A stretch of 64,000 bases of DNA from Cristatella mucedo. Taxonomy: Eukaryota > Bryozoa > Phylactolaemata > Cristatellidae. A program made the position numbers and the translations under genes. The notes beneath the pieces were generated by a model that did no database searches, was not told the DNA's origin, and saw nothing but the letters and a program-made list of their open reading frames with translations. Of the stretch, positions 23,391 through 35,732 are shown piece after piece. The stretch is from positions 914,140 to 978,139 of the forward strand of contig WPIO01000145.1 of NCBI GenBank assembly GCA_009760855.2, written 5' to 3'. The stretch's first letter is position 1. Each line of letters begins with the position of its first letter.

Positions 23391-24640
23391 TCCATACACG
23401 TATAGAATAAACGGGAGAATTCTTGTTAAGAGCACTCCCGAGTGCCGTGTTCACTGCATCAGTGAGGGTATCTACGCTGCCGGTCGATTCTGAATGCAGA
23501 TCAAGAAGACCTGCATCACAAACAGTTTTCAAAAATATTGTCTGTGTCAATGCTTTTTAAGTTATGTGGCTTGACACGTTCGACGTTACTTGTACGTACA
23601 TGTGAACCGGAACAGTAAACGAGACCGAACAATGATCTGATAGGGTCAGTGGGAACACAAAATGTCATTAAGGGGGGATATCCTTAGTGATCACGAGATC
23701 TAGAATATGGCCACCGACGTGGGTGGTATGATTAACGTGTTGGACCAAACCAAAATTCTCCAGACAGTAAAGAAATTAGCGGACCTGGCTGTTCCCAAGG
23801 TTGTCAACGTGAATATAGAAGTCTCCAGTAACAAGTAGCGGCCTGTCACCCACAGTTATTTTAGCGAGGAACTATGAAAAATTCTCTGTAAACAAGTTTA
23901 GACAGCCAGAATGAGGTCGGTATATCTCAACAGCAAGAGGCATTGTCTTTGATGAAAACCTAATTGCAACTGATTCAAACGATTGCCTATGCGAAAAACT
24001 GGATATCTTATAGCCAAACGATTCACGAACAACGATTGCAACCCCGACACCAACCTTGTCAGAACGCATGGACTGATAGAATGAGAACCCGGTGGGATGG
24101 TCTTAGATAAATAGCTAATTCAACAAGGCGCCATCCAAGTTTCGGCAAGCATAAATGCATCTAGCTTCTCCTGGACCAACTAATCGGGATATGTTGCCCC
24201 TTGGTTTTTTAGTGAGCAGACATTTAGTAGGCGGAATTTAAGAGGCTGTCCAAGAACTATGCGACAGTGAGTAAGTGGCTTGTATTCACTTCTTGGTGTA
24301 TCCGGCCCGGCGGGCACGGCCTTCGAATTTGAATTGGACCTTAGTAACGGCCACCGGTCGAAGTTTCACAACGTGCTGGGCGACGGCAGGTGAGCTACTA
24401 CCGCTACGAGTACTATTCACTGCTTTGAACTTATGGGCCGTAGGTTTGATAGCCGAGCTGTTGATAGCGTGAACGCAGGGTGCAGGAAGGTTCTCACTGA
24501 CCCACCGAAGAAGGCCCGCCGGTAGGTATCGACTAATGGACACATCGAACCTTGTGCTAACCAGATCCTGTTTTGTGTAGCATATCCGAGGGCAGTTCAA
24601 AAACAGACAGCGAAGGTAGCAGCAGGATAAATGAAGGCGT
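23391..24640 (-). mobile_element. L2-clade LINE A, endonuclease half
   Basis: Reads F-R-L-L-N-V-C-S-L-K-N-Q and L-A-E-T-W-M, then G-V-G-V-A-I-V-V-R-E-S-F and S-F-E-S-V-A-I-R: the N-terminal apurinic-like endonuclease blocks of an L2 element, with frameshifts. The peptide D-A-V-N-T-A-L-G-S-A-L is the linker before the reverse transcriptase. A 104-codon ORF upstream (24,286-24,600) is of unknown role and may be the protein's N-terminus. Confidence 0.7.
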
Positions 24641-24730
24641 CATGGAGAAATTAGGTCAAGGTCCACACTGCACTAGGAGTCGCCCGAGGCAGCTCACTAC
24701 CTCTGGGAGGAATGGCGATGTCACCACTAA

Positions 24731-25015
24731 CAATATAATATAATAATATAATGCACTTGATAAAGCGCCCTCAGAGAACTTGATCTCTTTCTAGGCCCTT
24801 TACATTTGCTGCTAAGTGAAAGGCAATTGAATGGTAAGTAAAATCATGTTTGAAAAACGAACAAAATGAATAATATGGTTAGGGGTAACATGCACAGGGT
24901 CAGCATGCAAATTTGGTTAGTGGCAGCATGCACAGTGTCAGCACGCATAAGCACATGAAGGACGAATCACAGAGACCCACTAAATGCTGCCCTAAATAGG
25001 TATTTTCTACCATAA
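24731..25015 (-). mobile_element. L2 3' UTR
   Basis: In minus sense: a 3' UTR with GTGCTGACACTGTGCATGCT, AGAGATCAAGTTCTCTGAGG and an ATT-rich end. It carries only the last few ORF codons. Confidence 0.8.
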
Positions 25016-25297
25016 CAATATTTACATATGGAAACTGTGATTTATTTTGCATGTATTGCATATTAAAACTATTGCACGATGCTTACTTTACAGTATTTAC
25101 AAAGTAACTAGTAAGAGATTACCTTCTCTGACAGAACTATATAAACATATTGTTAATATTATTTTCTCAGAATTCTGAAACTGTCAATGTTTTTAATAAG
25201 CAATTCACTGACATCCTTAACAGCATATGTCAATTTAAAAGAACATTATTCAGTTCTCTTAGGGGGCTTTAAAGCTATTAAATCATTAAGGCTGCAT

Positions 25298-25445
25298 TGA
25301 TTAGGCCTAGTGGTTAAAGTGATAGCCTCGTACTAACGTCAATGTGAAAGTATTCTGTGACCAAGAACGTGATCTCGAGTGCCGCAGCATAAGTGTATTG
25401 CTCGAATAGTGTTATCTTGGGGCGCTTTATAAATGAATTTTTACG
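25298..25445 (+). repeat. Decayed SINE-1
   Basis: Begins GGCCTAGTGGTTAAAGTGAT (A-box-like), has a weak B region and ends TCTTGGGGCGCTTTATAAAT, the SINE-1/L2 tail. Fragments resembling the same tail also occur at about 25,100-25,165 and 25,235-25,270. Confidence 0.45.
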
Positions 25446-25544
25446 ATTGTATGTACATATTATAGATCATAAATAATGACCAAAAAGTGAGCCTGTGACT
25501 GTAGGAGCTATCACCACTACTATTACTAAGAACAATACCTCTGC

Positions 25545-26640
25545 TAGAACGCCCTCAATGAACTCCATCTCTTTCTAGGCTTTGCCAATTTTCGGCAAAA
25601 GAAGCATGATCGAAAACTAAGTGGTAAGACCCTCAATTAAAACAAACATAACAGGGTTAGAGGTGACATGCAAATGATCAGCTTGCCAATATGACTAGTG
25701 ACTGCATATACAGTCTCAGCTCGGATAATAACACAGAGTAGAATCACATGGACCAACTTAATGCCATGATAACTATATGCATTTTTAGCTTCTCTTTAAT
25801 TGTGATCAAGCCAGGTGAAATCAAAATATCTGTTTCAAGTTAGCTTCAGGCTTCGTGAGCATAAGAATTTAAAGGGCGGTTTCCAAAGGATACAAGGATT
25901 GTGTTAGGTCTATGTATATGATTACATTCCCAAAAGCTGGCGTTAAGAAGCTTTGCTTGGTGGGGGAGTAGATTTGATAGGTAAGCTGGATTAAAAGATT
26001 AAACTGACGTAAAAGTTAGTGACGAAACCTTAACTTTTGTGGGCTGCTTGACTGGGAGGCAGTGCAGGTCAGCTAGAAGTATTATAGTGTAGCAACTGCA
26101 AGGCTTGCGACGAACAACCCAAGCTGCAGAGTTGTGTACAGTCTGTAAGCACCCAATTGCACAGGACGCTAGACCAGCAAGCAGTGAGTTACAGAAGTCA
26201 TGAAGGGATTTAGAAAATGCACGGATCATTTGAGTTGTAGTATCCTTGTCGAAACATGCCATAACTTTAGCATTGTTATGGATCTGAAAGTAGGCAGACT
26301 TTACTCAGCCGGTGATATCCTGGCAGAGTTGATATTAAGAGTTAGGTTTTTCAATTTCTGAATCACATTTGATTTTGCATAACTAGTGGGTTGGTTTTGT
26401 CATCATTAAATTTGCACCCTTCAATATGGGGATGTCATCAGTACACACAGCAAGAGATTTTAGAAAAATCGAAGTAGGAATCAGAGAGCAGGTAGACAGA
26501 AGAGCGAAAATAACCGGACCCTTAATCTTGAGGTACCCTACTGAACCCAGAGGTACCCCATACTCAGTTATAGTGATGCCCAGGCTAAGTGAGAGGCGCT
26601 CTAGAAATACTTGGTGATCGATTGCAGTGTCAGCACGCTT
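25545..26640 (-). mobile_element. L2, internally deleted copy
   Basis: Minus-strand order: a reverse transcriptase piece (A-I-D-H-Q-V-F-L-E-R-L-S), a gap, the C-terminal ORF (F-C-N-S-L-L-A-G-L, L-P-V-K-Q) and a 3' UTR. The central Y-A-D-D part is missing. Confidence 0.7.
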
Positions 26641-27020
26641 AAGCACAAAATAAGGACGAATCACGGGGATCTACTAAATACCGTGATAAACACATACGTT
26701 TTTAGTTTCTTTTTATACGTGGAAATGTCAGAAAAGGTAGTGACGGAAGTCGTGAGTGAGTTCCTGGCTTTGGGAGCATACAATCTAAAGGCAAGGTCTC
26801 CAAAGGATTTTTGGTTTGTACGAGGTATAGGTAAACAGTCAGATTCCGAAAATCAAGGCTTACGAAGCTGAGACTGGTTGGGCAGTGGATTGATTTGATA
26901 TGTAGGCTGGTGCCAAAGAATAAAGGAACCTAAAAGTAAGCAAGAAAACGGTGAATTCGATACGTTGCTTGACTGGTAGCAAATGCAGATCGGCAAGAAA
27001 TATAAGAGTTCCCCTGAGCT
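26641..27020 (-). mobile_element. L2 C-terminal fragment
   Basis: K-S-F-G-D-L-A-F and A-P-K-A-R-N-S-L in minus sense, then the start of a 3' UTR that stops abruptly at about 26,640, where the reverse transcriptase piece of the neighbouring copy begins. The junction marks a second insertion or a recombination. Confidence 0.65.
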
Positions 27021-27039
27021 AAAACGACTCCAGTTTCTT

Positions 27040-28920
27040 CTTTAGGAATGGTTAAAGGAAGACCGGGCAAATTTGCCCAAGTTCACTCAGTCTATTGTTA
27101 CTTTCTTTAGTAGTGGCCTGACTACAGCCTTAATGAAAGTTGATGAGACTTGACCTGAGGCTAATGAAATATTTATCGTGTTAGTTATGCATCGCAGAAG
27201 TAGGGTAGCGGGAAAAGCGTCTAGAAGACGTCTTTTTTATTGGGGTATGAACTTCCGGATGAGGTCACTAGTGGACTCCATGAATGTAGACATTAAGGTG
27301 CAGCAGGGACTGAGGGACGGGATTGCTGGGGCGATGATGCTGGGCTAGAGATGAACTCCTTGATCTCCTCGATCTTGTTGACAAAAAAGCTGGAGAAGCA
27401 ATCCGCTAGATATTTATAAGGATCACTAGGTTTGGAGCTAACCTGAGAGAGGTTAAGGGGATTGTTGATCGTATAATTGAACATTTTCCGATTGGCCACC
27501 AGTGATTCCACATATTTTTAATAGCAGCTAGACCTTTCCCTTCCTAGTATCATTTGGTAGGTCTAATTTAGTCCCCGTATTCCTATCGATAGCCAGCCAG
27601 TCCTCTAGACGTATCTTGTTTAACGTCAGAGGCAAACTATAGGTCATTCGAACGAGGTCACACTCTTTTCTTCGTAAATTTTTTCAGCACGATTAGTAGT
27701 TTTATTAGTATTATTATTAGTAAAAGGTGCTAACTTGGCGAGATCCACTAGTGTGGCGTTGTAGAAATCTGCCAATGAGAACTGGTGGGAAGGGTAATTG
27801 AACAGTAGAGGTGAAGCAGGTATTCTCGCACAGAAAGCATCGACTGCAGGGGCCGTGAGGTCTCGCGATTCACAGGTCATTTAAGATTCAGGTGATGGCA
27901 CACATTGCTGACTAAGTGGGATCAGCACATATTCAGATAAGCAGAATTTTGTAATAATTGATGAGGATCGTGGTACAGTGCAGGTGTAAGAGAAAATTTG
28001 ATCGATTGTGTGACCCTTGATGTGAGTAGGGCCATGCACATGAGCCATGCGAGACAACGAGTCAGTGAGTGAAATTCGGTACTGAAAGCATCGGAGAAGT
28101 TGTCAAAACTAATGCTGAAGTTACCCATAACGATTAAATATCATCTTCTTGCATACAGAAAATAAATGAGGTCAGAGAGATAATTGAGGATTTAGTATCC
28201 GAGGGTCGATTACTACTGACGACATGCTGGGAAGACTACTGACACTTTTTTTAGCCTGTTTTGAGGTGAACTTGAATAATAAATTCAAAAGAGTGCTTCA
28301 AGGGGACTGAAAATGGTTTGAAATCGAAGCATAAATGTGAGGTAAGAGCGAATTTACGTGCAGTTTTGATTGATCTAGGTGTCTGAAAAAATATTCCTGC
28401 TGGGTTGGATCATTATTGTTTGTGCCGGTAGCCGATTTTAACCAATTCTTAGTCGATGCGAGCAGGTTGAGGCCTTTTTCAGAGAAAGGCCACCTGTTAA
28501 TATAGGTTTATTACACAATAAACTAGGATTCACAATAAAGGCGTTAAGTTTGGCTACCGGAGTTATATCAATGCTAAAGACTACCACTTTAGAGCGATAC
28601 ACAGCAACGCTTGAGCGATAACGGGCTGAGGGAGTTCAAAACGAAGCTAGGAATACCAAACAAGCAGGCACTCAGCTGCGGCCACCCCATCGGCTTTAAA
28701 GCGCTTTCTATTGCTAATGCATAATTGGTGGACCTTATAAACAACAATAACATCTGGGAATGCATTTGAACGAAGATAAAGTGACTCTAACAAGTACGAA
28801 CAATAATGTCCAATAAGTGGATTACAAGGGGAAGGTGAGTCTAAGGCCTTCAACACTGGCTGCTTAACTGAAACAACCCCAAGTTTTGAACTTGTAGGTG
28901 TCCACACGTATGTCATTTCT
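27040..28920 (-). mobile_element. L2 5' portion: endonuclease and start of RT
   Basis: Minus-strand pieces run in order: a 90-codon ORF at 28,647-28,916, K-G-L-N-L-L-A-S-T-K-N-W (the L-x-E-T-W block region), G-N-F-S-I-S-F-D-N-F-S-D-A-F-S (the G-D-F-N block), and Y-L-A-D-C-F-S-S-F-F-V-N-K-I-E-E-I, the conserved L2 linker before the reverse transcriptase. Several frameshifts are present. Confidence 0.7.
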
Positions 28921-29607
28921 TATGCACTGCGTTCAGAAACAAAGACGTTTGATTTCCAAATGCGATGGTTGCAAGAAATTTGATTTTCGCAAGAGAATTC
29001 TGCTACTACCAGGCAACGTTGGCCTCACCGTAAAAAATAGTAACTATGGGCATAAACAAAGCCAGGAGCATTGATAGGAGTTTATATAGTAAAAGAATTG
29101 TAATTTCAGCGCTGTTAATGTGCGATAAAACTTGAAACTATGGTATGTATATACGACTGATTATGTATTATGGTCAGGCAGATGATCAGTCATACAGTGT
29201 AGCTGTTATGATATAGCTCCCAGCATTTGGCAATTTAAAATCAAGTTTAAACTTAAACGCAAAGTTCTTTATTGCTAGTAATACTCCATTAGTACAACCA
29301 CCTTCGCTAAAACACGGGTAGTTCATGCGAAAATATCTTTTGCAACTGGTGCATTTAAATCCAGATTATCGCAGTCTGTGCTAGCCATGCGGTATCTTTA
29401 TGGTTATCGAAAGCAGTTGTTCAGGTGCATACGAGCCGCCGTCTGTTTCTACAGGATTTGAGGTTAGTTGCAGAAAGCTACAATCGCAAAGTCCGAATAA
29501 CGGTTAGTGGGAGGAGAGGGTCAATCGTGAGTGTTCTGCGATAGGTTAGTTAGCTGCTCTGGAATATTATAAGTCTATGGAGTTCTGTCTGACCAGGGAG
29601 CCTGATC
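28921..29607. other. No recognised gene
   Basis: Downstream of the NTR gene on the minus strand and between it and L2 sequence. AT-rich, nothing supported. Confidence 0.4.
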
Positions 29608-29613
29608 TTTATT
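29608..29613 (-). promoter_or_regulatory. Polyadenylation signal AATAAA
   Basis: AATAAA on the minus strand, 35 nt after the TAG stop of the NTR-domain gene. Position and orientation fit a real 3' end. Confidence 0.55.
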
Positions 29614-29647
29614 CTGTTTGCTACTATTTTAGCTATACCGGACCAAA

Positions 29648-29862
29648 CTATTTAGTATGATCCACTGACGATTGCAGCTGAACTGGAGCTGGAACAAAGG
29701 AGATATTTCGGCAAGCACATTTGTCGATAATTTTTTTTGAGAATTTATCACGAATAACTTTATAGTCGTGTAGTTTTTTAACTGCAAATTTAGTGAGACA
29801 TACATGGCTAGATAGCACCTGGTGTGCAAAGTTCGTGGCATACTTTTCGCAGCTGTCGTAGC
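29648..29862 (-). CDS. NTR-domain protein, terminal exon
   Basis: The acceptor TTTCATCGAAAG is followed in phase 1 by 70 codons and a TAG stop, with an AATAAA 35 nt later. The previous exon (30,247-30,543) ends in phase 1, and the join makes a glycine codon: K-R-K-G-Y-D-S-C-E-K-Y. The peptide has four cysteines, F-A-V-K-K-L-H-D-Y-K-V and K-F-S-K-K-I-I-D-K-C-A-C-R, which fits the basic C-terminal end of NTR modules (…L-x-x-F…K-x-K-C). NTR modules occur in netrins, TIMPs, PCOLCEs and complement C3/C4/C5. The match in this half is weaker than in the first exon, but the open frame, phase and polyA support a real gene. Confidence 0.5.
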
Positions 29863-30246
29863 CTTTCGATGAAATCGATAGTACAGTAAAACCTTTTTCA
29901 GTACATTTTTTATGTGTGCCTAATTTTTAAAGGTGCATATAAATTTCCAAAGTTGACCTATGCACTGCCAGTTAAGCAAAATCTCGAATGCATACAAGAA
30001 TAATTTTCTATCAAGCAGCTTAGATAATACGCATAAGTGAAAGCTTCACGTGAGCGTGTACAGCATATTGTATACTTCGCATGTTGGCATTCATGAACAT
30101 TCCTACTGGACATTTGTTTTATGTGAGACAAATGAGATTAATGAGTTAGGTTGGACACCTAACACGCAAGAAATGAAAATCGTCTTACAAAATTAGTCAG
30201 TCCTGAAGAAAATAATTCAAATTTAAAGTAAAAAAAATTGACTTAC

Positions 30247-30543
30247 CTTTGCGTTTGCATGTCATGCATTGTGGTACTGCAAGCCTAGTCGAGAGAATTA
30301 CTGCTTCGAATTTATTAGGTCTTACTCTAATTGACTGTAAAGCACGTAGCACCAACCATTCTTCGGTGAAAATCTTATACCTCACAGTTTTGGAACCGCG
30401 TTTGACAAAAAAAACGTTCCATACAATTATGTTTCCAATAATAACTCCAGTTTTATTTATTGCTACCCGGATTAAAAGATCGTAGGCATAAAGACATTTG
30501 GGAAAACATTTTATATTATTTTCTTGCCGATTGTTCTCCATAT
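30247..30543 (-). CDS. NTR-domain protein, internal exon
   Basis: A 297-nt open exon with a perfect donor (GCAAAG followed by GTAAGT at 30,246) and a phase-1 acceptor (GGATAG, with a CTAAT branch-like site about 25 nt upstream). The peptide K-C-L-Y-A-Y-D-L-L-I-R-V-A-I and later F-F-V-K-R-G-S-K-T-V-R aligns without gaps over 39 residues with the start of netrin-type NTR domains: cysteine at 1, tyrosine at 5, I at 9, V at 25, K at 32, G at 34, R at 39. It continues to A-V-P-Q-C-M-T-C-K. It is likely a secreted TIMP/netrin-like module. The upstream exon and signal peptide are not settled. Confidence 0.6.
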
Positions 30544-30639
30544 CTATCCATAATAGCAGCCGAAACGATTAGAACACCTTGTAAACCAAAACCTTCTTAA
30601 TCATCTGCCGTCTTAGCTAAGTATCCTTATTTTAGCATA

Positions 30640-30834
30640 TTACACTTGGGTTGACATAAACCAAGTTTGACCAGTGATAAATTTCTCGCCTCTAGCGACC
30701 ACTATCGTTAACTCGAGCCCTGTGGCATACATAATGCCAAGACCATGGATCTGAGTTATTTTGTTGTGAGTTATCATATAAATGAACCAGATAAATAATA
30801 ACATCACCCTTGAGTTTTTAGCATTACTTGTCAA
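30640..30834 (-). CDS. Possible signal-peptide exon of the NTR gene
   Basis: A minus-strand ORF containing V-M-L-L-F-I-W-F-I-Y-M-I-T, a hydrophobic core like a signal peptide, about 100-300 nt upstream of the NTR exon. Only weak donor candidates exist (for example CATG followed by GTCTTG). This link is a guess from position. Confidence 0.2.
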   Translation of the reverse strand: MTSNAKNSRVMLLFIWFIYMITHNKITQIHGLGIMYATGLELTIVVARGEKFITGQTWFMSTQV

Positions 30835-30861
30835 TATCAGTTTTAGGCGTAGAGTTAGGAG

Positions 30862-30947
30862 TGACAGACAGACAGAGAGATAGAAAGACAGAGAAACAGA
30901 GACAGGGACGGAGAGACAGAGATAGAGAGACGGATAGTCGGAGAGCT
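30862..30947. repeat. Purine-rich GACA/GAGA simple repeat
   Basis: Imperfect GACAGA/GAGATA repeats, ending where duplication block B1 begins. Confidence 0.85.
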
Positions 30948-31424
30948 CCTAAAGGGTTTAATGTAGACGAAGAGCCTATCATTCAAATATACATTAAAAA
31001 TATAAAAATAGACAATCGAACGGAAAAAAGTACTAAATTTATATTTTAGAAGCACTTTGGTTTATTGTTGTTGTGCATTAAAATATACAAAAGGAACCGG
31101 CACAAAAGTTCTCGCACTTTATTATGGTTCACATTTCCTCTTAGTAGTGCTCCGGTGTGCTAATCGCTCAAGCACAGTCTCATGTATTGCCCTTCGTTCC
31201 ACGAGTTTCGAAAAAATCTGAAAACACTTCAGCAAGGATAAAAGTTTACTTCGTCTGAGAATTCAATTGAGTTAGTTCAAGGTCTGAACTCGCTTAAATA
31301 AGGCAGTGGCCTGCACATTGTCAACTAATACTTACAAGCAGTGATATCGTTCAAATAAGGCAGTGCCTGCTACATTTCAGCCAATTAAACTAAGCTGATC
31401 GAGCTACTTATCATAAAAGTTGAC

Positions 31425-31965
31425 AGCAGGAATAGCTTCAGAAGCATTTGGACATGCTTGTACGTACCATTATATAAAGAAAAACCATGGCACTCTAGTC
31501 AGATTTCGCAGGCGGTGCTATTGCATGTGGATTCGTTCAATCCGACGCTAGGATTTGAAATGAACTACCATCCGTGATGTAATATTACTCAGTACCAAAT
31601 TAAACATAAAGATGAGAAAGTTTCTAATTTTATCAAGTGAGTCACTAGAAATCCAGATGCAGCTGTAAAAACCAAGCTGCTAAAATGGTGGCTGACACTT
31701 GCAGGAGAATGGCTTAATTATTACCAAGTTAGGACCTTTATCAAATTAAAAGTACGATTTAAAGAGTGGTCTTTCCAGTGGAGCTCATTTATTAGTCACA
31801 GAAAATGCCCAAGCTCAAAAAGACAACTATTAAGCTTCGGATAAGTATTTACGAATGCGTAGCTAAATACTTTGTTTTAATTATTGCTAATCCTGTATTC
31901 GTCGCTAGGCCGAATGTAGGTACATGCTGGTTAATAGCTTTGATTGTCTAAATAGACTTTCGTTA
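31425..31965 (+). pseudogene. Histone-like segment, decayed copy (B1)
   Basis: Paralogue of 45,655-46,184. It still reads W-T-C-L-Y-V-P-L-Y and S-Q-I-S-Q-A-V, then V-T-R-N-P-D-A-A-V-K-T-K-L-L-K, but has a frameshift and stops in the first part and no initiating ATG. The second part, in the same shifted frame as in B2, keeps V-V-F-P-V and S-I-Y-E-C-V-A-K-Y-F, with a stop after L-I-Y. The TATA box of copy B2 is not conserved here. Clearly a pseudogene. Confidence 0.5.
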
Positions 31966-33084
31966 TAAAAAATGGCTATGAGGCGAGATATCTACACTGA
32001 GAAGAAAACCATAGGTCCCGGGGAATAGACTGCGGAAATATGTTCGAGTCAATCACAATACATGTTGTCAAAAACATCAATAAGAAATTGAGTAATTTAA
32101 ATAAATGCTCTATAATTTGTAATTTGATTACTATTCTTGAAATATGAAATATATCGATGGCTTAGTTTAAAAACAAAATTTACTAGAGCCCGTTAGCCGA
32201 TGCAGGAGATCTACAACTCATTATATCGTCTCTATAGAAATTTTAGTCAGTGCAAGTGACTAGAGTCAAACCTGTGAACTCTCAGATAACTCAATCTACA
32301 TAATCTACATTATCAAGATTGTCCTTCGGACACTAATGATCCCCACGAATAGGAAGGTGACCTCGGCTACATAAGAAACCCATAAGACATAATTTAGTGG
32401 TTCTACAGATAAACGCTCACGACCTGGGATGATAACCGGGCACTATGATGACTTAAGTTATACCCGAAGGAACCGATGGGCTTGCATACCAGGCTAACGT
32501 GCAAATAGCCAGCATGCATTGTCATAATGCTATCTGAGCATACCCTGACATTAATAACTTAGCTAGCTAGCAAGACTCTGATGCCACCACGCGAGTCTAA
32601 CAAGAATGTAAAGATTTGCACACCGCTTAATTATGAAATAAAGAAAATTTGAAGCATTCTACTTTGAATTTGATGAGTCATTGCTGCTCTTCTAGATTCA
32701 AAATTATTTATGGGTCTTCCTAAACAGAATCAGTGCAATGTTGATCATATAATTTTTAAGTAATTGTTTTGCACAAAACTCTTGTGATTTTCCAAAATTT
32801 GGGGCTCAGAGCTTGACAAAATGCACTTCGCGGAATAGTATGTGGGAGAAGAAAATTACTCCAAGCGTAAATGAATGACTTCTACAGTTCTCTAGCATCG
32901 ATCTTCGTCTCTGAATCTGATTCATTCAAATCAAAGAAATGCAAAACATTAAATTAGTTTCAATAATATTTCTTCCTTGGTCATTCGTTAGTTCCTTAAC
33001 CAATGACACATTTATTGTGATCACAATTGACTCACAATAACTCAAAATGTAACAGAAATAACAGTAATACTAAGAAAACTTGTG
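31966..33084. other. Non-coding, shared with 46,190-47,310
   Basis: Aligns with copy B2 but contains no open frame, splice structure or known repeat that I can see. Confidence 0.4.
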
Positions 33085-33950
33085 TAATGCCCTAAGAGAA
33101 CTTATTCTCATTCTAGGCACCTCGCGTTTGCTGTAAAAAAAACTTCGTCAAATTGTTAATGGAGCATGCTCAATGACAACAAGCACAACATGGTTATAGG
33201 TGACGTGCACATGGTCATGATGCAAACATGATTAATTGCAGCGTGCACTGTGTCGGCATGCATAGGCACACTAAAGACGAATCTCGTAGGCCGACCAAAT
33301 GCTGACAAACAACTGTGAATTTTCAGCTTCTTTATAAATTTCTTAATGTCAGGTGATTTCATGAGATCAGTTAGTAGTGAGTTCCAGACTTAGGGAGCAT
33401 AGCAATGAAAGCGAGATCACCAATTGATTTGAGGTTTGTAAGAGGTGTATTTAAGCTATTAGATTCAGAATTGTGGCTGGTACGATATATAGTGCGGTAC
33501 AAGAGCAGACCTGATAGTTAGGCAGAAGCCAAAGAATGAAGGGACCTAAAACTGAGTAACTCTACATGCAGTCAATGCACTGCTTAACTGGAAGCCAGTA
33601 GAGAGCGGCATGAAGCGGCGTAACGTGGCGACTGTCACGTTCACGAAATGCAAGCACAGCTGCAGAGTGTCGCAGCAGCTGTATGTGCGTGATTGCACAG
33701 CTGGTAGACCAGCAAGCAGTGGGTTGCAAAAGTCAATACGGGATGTGAAAAATGCAAGGAGCAATTCAGCTGTAGCATCACTTTCTAAGCAAGCTAGAAT
33801 TTTCACAATGTGTAGCTCAAAATAGGCAGACTTAACTCTGAAGCTGACAAGGTAGTCTGAAGAAACGTCACTTTGGAAAACGACACAAAGATTTATACAA
33901 GGAGCTTTAACTTGTGATTTGCTACTAGTGCCGATTTTAAACATTAAGAA
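33085..33950 (-). mobile_element. L2 C-terminus and 3' UTR (B1)
   Basis: In minus sense: V-V-F-Q-S-D-V-S-S-D-Y-L-V-S, F-C-N-P-L-L-A-G-L-P, then the ORF end and a 3' UTR finishing in the AGAATAAGTTCTCTTAGGGC tail. Present in both B copies, so it is older than the duplication. Confidence 0.75.
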
Positions 33951-35732
33951 GCAAAATTATGACCAAGCATTTTAACCGTCTGTCGAAATTCTACTATATG
34001 TGCAGTTGATCTATTAAAACGCTAGTTAAAAGGGCATAAAAAATGGCCAAAGCTATAAAACAATATATTCAACTTTCTGGAATCATTTCAAGAGGATAAA
34101 ATCTTCGAGTGTAAAAAAGTTATCCTGACACATTATAGCATACTTTATTACATCCGTTGAGCTCATAAATCTCTGCGTTACGGAGATCTATACACATTGG
34201 TCTTGAAGATTTACACACATAGCTTTCACTGCTGTTCGGTTCACATTACCTAACTAATCGCCTTTATTAAAAGCATTAGTCCTTGGACCTATTCATGTAT
34301 ACAATTCATAAATAAGAGCTATTTAAAGTTTTGAAATAATAAATACGGTTAGCTCCGAACTAAAATAAATTGTATACATGATTTCAGCTTAGCAGCATTG
34401 TAGAGAATGACGTTGATTTATTCTATGGCACTAATGCTATTATATCTTTGACCCTATTGCGTAATGCATAGATGGTAAGCTATTATACATTCATTGCTTT
34501 AACCAAGCTAGTTCTATTTGAGCGGAACAAACGCGTCAATGGTAGCAGCAGATAGTGGTCAATAAATGGCTTACTTCCAACCATTTGTAGCAGAAAAAGA
34601 AGCATTTTTTCTCAGAATTAAGATGCTAAGCATGTGAGCTTAGTAGTTGAGCAAACAGCTAATAAGATGATGTACCTACTCAGATTTAACACCGACATTA
34701 GCACCAGTTTCTAGTAGTCTACATATCTGCTATGGTAAACCACATTTGTGCATCTTTGAAGGTTAGTCAACACAGTCAAACAAATCCTGTACTCGACGAT
34801 AGAACACAAATGAGCCAGTTTTTACATGTATTGTCAGGTTCTAGTAGGAAACTTGGCTTGCCAGTTTTGCCTGCTTTTTAGATAACTTGTGATTATAATT
34901 AATTAGGTGAGCGGAAATATATCTAGCAAACCAAAGGACGTGTTAAGTTCGTCTAGGCAAAACTCACGGGAAGAGACACTGATTTAGCAGTAAATTATGA
35001 GGGCAAATTCAAGTTCCAAAGTTTTTGCAGCAACTAGTCGTTGACTTGCATGCCATCTTTTATCCATGAGATTTAGCGATGTTGATGCAGGGTGCAAGAA
35101 CTCAAGCCTTTATTTTCGACTCTAATCTAGTAGAGTTTTCGATGTATTCTCAAAGCTGATCGTTTCTCTGATTCCCTAATGAAGCCTGCTTTGAGACTTA
35201 AGTTAGAAGCAAGCATGCATATAGGTGATTGAGCAGTGTAGCAGAGACTTACTGCCCGCAATTTCAATTGAAGAAAACCTAACTCTACTTTTATTAATAT
35301 TACTGAAGGACAACTAAATCCGTAGGTGAGCAGGTTCCGGTGTTGTATTTGGAGCGAAAGGACATTTTAAAGTGCAGTTAGACTGTTTCAAAAGCAGCTA
35401 TAATAAACCAGGTTGGTTAAGTTTACCAGATATTTTACAGTCAATATTTAAAAATTCAAGAGGAGGTTGAAAAGCTTAATGACTCAAAGTGGGCTTGGGC
35501 TAGATGATTGCCAATTTTGAAACTACGAAATAAGTTAGGTGAGCTAAATTAAAGAACGAGGAACTTGTGATGATTTTGATTGGGATATCACGGCATTCCA
35601 GCAGCTCCTGCTATCTTGGTACTAATACTCACTTCACGGTGTAACCTAATCTTTTTCATCATTTCACTATGTTTGACCATTCGGAGATAAATCCTAATGC
35701 ACGCATTAGTCGGCTAAGTAAGCAAAAAGTGC
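33951..35732. other. Non-coding, shared with 48,350-50,670
   Basis: No gene seen. Copy B2 carries about 590 bp more in the matching stretch (49,137-49,722). Confidence 0.4.

Noticed and set aside
28647-28916. A further NTR-domain exon (V-I-V-V-Y-K-V)
   Set aside because: It is contiguous with decayed L2 endonuclease sequence on the same strand and has no matching splice phase; better explained as the L2 N-terminal region.
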